13,775 nucleotides of DNA from XYD12-FULL-36-8 sp041739035 (GTDB lineage Bacteria > Bacteroidota > Ignavibacteria > Ignavibacteriales > Ignavibacteriaceae). The stretch lies in assembly GCA_041739035.1 (NCBI GenBank), contig JBGSOQ010000206.1, positions 1-13,775 of the forward strand. The letters run 5' to 3'. Below are positions 11,940 through 13,775 of this stretch, piece by piece. Each line of letters begins with the position of its first letter. Positions within the stretch are counted from its first letter, which is position 1. The notes beneath the pieces were generated by a model that did no database searches, was not told where the DNA came from, and saw nothing but the letters and a program-made list of their open reading frames with translations. The translations under genes were made by a program, and so were the position numbers.

Positions 11940-13775
11940 CTAGATCTTTTGTGGGGATCTGTAATGTTTCTTCACGACTTTTGTTACTTCTAATGCTAAA
12001 AGGGGAATTGTTCCTAGTGCTATCAGTATAACAACATCACTAAATGGCATATATGTGGTTTTAAGAAAAGCACCTAATACATTATTGTGTTGACTTAAAA
12101 TCTGGAGTCCAAAAGATATGGCAACGACTATTACTAAATTGATGTTCGTGAAAAGAGAGATTTGCCAAACATATTTTGTTTCACTTCTGGCACCAAATGA
12201 TCGCAATAGTTCTGCAAATACTAAAACAGTAAAAGCATATGTCCGAGCAGTTTCCGTTGTTTGATTTTGTAACATATATAAGTAAACAGCAAAAGCGACA
12301 CCAGCAGTAAGAAACCCTGTAAAGAACATTGTTCGGAAAAAACTTCCATCAGTTATCCTTTCAGATCGTTTTCTTGGTGTTCGTTTCATTACATCCGAAT
12401 CAATTTTATCTGTAGCCAGGGTTAACGCAGGCAAACCATCTGTTACTAAGTTAATCCAGAGTAAATGAATAGGTAGCAGTGGTGCAGGCAGTCCAATGAT
12501 AACACTGATAGTCATTAACAGCAATTCACCAGTATTGCCCGCCAGCAGATATTGCAGTGTCTTTCGGATGTTATAATAGATTCCGCGTCCTTCTTCAACG
12601 GCTGCAACAATAGTTGCAAAGTTATCATCAGTGATTATCATATCAGATGCTTGTTTGGTAACTTCTGTACCTGTTATTCCCATTGCGATTCCAATGTCAG
12701 CGCCTTTGATAGCAGGAGCATCATTTACTCCGTCTCCAGTCATTGCAACAACTGCATCATTCTCTTTCCATGCACGAATGATTCGAAGTTTATGTTCTGC
12801 AGTAACACGTGCATAAACAGAAATATTGGAAACAGCCTTATTGAGATCTTGATCAGACATTTTTTCCAACTCAACACCAGAGACAGCTTTATCTGTTTTT
12901 GAAGTGATACCGATTTCCTGAGCTATTGCTGCGGCTGTATCCGGATGATCTCCGGTAATCATAACAACGCGAATGCCGGCATCATTGCATTCTTTAATGG
13001 CATCTTTTGCTTCACTTCGTGGTGGATCGTACATTCCTGTAAGACCAACAAATACAAGATCTTTTTCAACTTCATCAACCGCCAAATCTTTAACAGAAGA
13101 ATTTTCTAAATTACGATACGCTGAACCCAGCACACGAAGTGCTTGCTTTGCCATCTTGGTTGTTTCAGCCGAAATGTTAACTCTATCTTGATCAGTTAAT
13201 TCGCGAATACCCTCACTTGTATAAAGATGTGTACAAAGCTGCAGCATTATACCTGGGGCCCCATTTGTAAAGGCGCGATATTTTCCATCCTTCATTTTTC
13301 GTATTACTGTACTTCGTTTGCGATCCGAATCGAAAGGAAATTCATATTGCTTCGTCATTTCCTTATTGATATGTTCTTGATTACCACCTGCTTTAATACC
13401 CGCACTAAGCATTGCACCCTCTGTTGGATCACCAATTACTTTCCAGATTCCATCTTCATTTTTCAGATTTGCATTGTTGCATCCAATAAGATTTGTTGCT
13501 AGTTCTAATAAAGGTTTAGCATGAATTGATTCTGTTTTACTCCCATCAAAAAATATTTTACCTTCTGGTCCATATCCTTCGCCGGTTACTGAATATATTT
13601 TCCCGGAAACATAAAGTGCTCTTACTGTCATTTCACCAACAGTTAAAGTTCCTGTTTTATCTGTGCAGATTACAGTTGTTGAGCCAAGTGTTTCAACAGC
13701 AGGAAGTTTCCTCACAAGAGCATTGCGACGAGACATACGTAAAACTCCAAGACCGAGTGAAACAGTTACAACTGC
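11940..13775 (-). CDS. P-type Ca2+/cation-transporting ATPase, C-terminal part (N-terminus beyond the window)
   Basis: The frame is open to the right edge, so 611 C-terminal residues are visible of roughly 850-900. It begins AVVTVSLGLGVLRM, just after the expected PEGLP of helix M4. The phosphorylation motif DKTGTLT has its aspartate at visible residue 39. The hinge motif TGDGVNDAP starts at 346, and TGD (MITGDHPDTAAA) lies at about 274-276. M5 has NTGE (N414, E417) and M6 has NLVTDG (442-447), the pattern of Ca2+ pumps of the SERCA/PMCA type; six C-terminal helices M5-M10 follow. In the nucleotide domain the usual KGAPE reads NGAPG (171-175), lacking the lysine. It imports or exports cations across the inner membrane using ATP; Ca2+ export is the most likely role. 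The ATG at 13736 is internal, not the start. Confidence 0.92.
   Translation of the reverse strand, partial: AVVTVSLGLGVLRMSRRNALVRKLPAVETLGSTTVICTDKTGTLTVGEMTVRALYVSGKIYSVTGEGYGPEGKIFFDGSKTESIHAKPLLELATNLIGCNNANLKNEDGIWKVIGDPTEGAMLSAGIKAGGNQEHINKEMTKQYEFPFDSDRKRSTVIRKMKDGKYRAFTNGAPGIMLQLCTHLYTSEGIRELTDQDRVNISAETTKMAKQALRVLGSAYRNLENSSVKDLAVDEVEKDLVFVGLTGMYDPPRSEAKDAIKECNDAGIRVVMITGDHPDTAAAIAQEIGITSKTDKAVSGVELEKMSDQDLNKAVSNISVYARVTAEHKLRIIRAWKENDAVVAMTGDGVNDAPAIKGADIGIAMGITGTEVTKQASDMIITDDNFATIVAAVEEGRGIYYNIRKTLQYLLAGNTGELLLMTISVIIGLPAPLLPIHLLWINLVTDGLPALTLATDKIDSDVMKRTPRKRSERITDGSFFRTMFFTGFLTAGVAFAVYLYMLQNQTTETARTYAFTVLVFAELLRSFGARSETKYVWQISLFTNINLVIVVAISFGLQILSQHNNVLGAFLKTTYMPFSDVVILIALGTIPLLALEVTKVVKKHYRSPQKI

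Noticed and set aside
12552..12902. 116-codon plus-strand ORF opposite the P-type ATPase
   Set aside because: Antisense shadow of conserved ATPase motifs; no ribosome binding site.

Overview
This is an AT-rich window (roughly 35% GC by eye) in which every gene I can support lies on the minus strand, so transcription runs from right to left. The protein content suggests a Bacteroidota/Ignavibacteria-type environmental bacterium: a baeRF-family protein, HPF/RaiA-type ribosome-associated proteins, CsbD, tiny membrane proteins, and many AT-rich leaders, some with purine-rich Shine-Dalgarno sites. That placement rests on general resemblance only; no rRNA or other marker gene is present. No tRNA, rRNA, CRISPR array or transposase was seen.

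Layout, in transcription order (right to left). (1) 11940-13775: the C-terminal two thirds of a P-type Ca2+/cation ATPase that runs off the right edge. (2) 11763-11939: a decayed piece of a B12-binding radical SAM gene abutting the ATPase stop. (3) 10446-11760: three tiny single-pass membrane protein candidates and a CsbD protein. A 42-bp direct repeat lies upstream of csbD and again upstream of the first tiny gene. (4) 8916-10342: a coiled-coil lipoprotein, a Met/His-rich two-helix membrane protein and a bacterioferritin with all canonical ligands. (5) 5602-8885: a flavin/NAD(P)H reductase, two small proteins, an alpha/beta hydrolase and a baeRF-family protein. (6) 1907-5484: a rearranged segment holding two HPF/RaiA paralogues, a full DUF2254 membrane protein of clearly higher GC, a second alpha/beta hydrolase, and truncated copies of the latter two. 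(7) 415-1842: a SoxB-like/5'-nucleotidase metallophosphatase without a signal peptide. (8) 1-110: the start of a gene that looks like GrpE.

The set reads as a stress/dormancy accessory island: ribosome hibernation or rescue (HPF, baeRF), iron storage and possibly release (bacterioferritin plus reductase), general stress proteins (CsbD, lipoprotein, small membrane proteins), ion transport (ATPase) and perhaps a chaperone cofactor (GrpE). The strongest structural signal is the mosaic duplication at 4815-5484. It joins the last 133 bp of the DUF2254 region to a 537-bp copy of the hydrolase-start/HPF region with no net length change, and similarity is higher in the non-coding part than in the HPF coding part. 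The second is the 42-bp repeat at 10720-10761 and 11636-11677, which looks like a shared control element.
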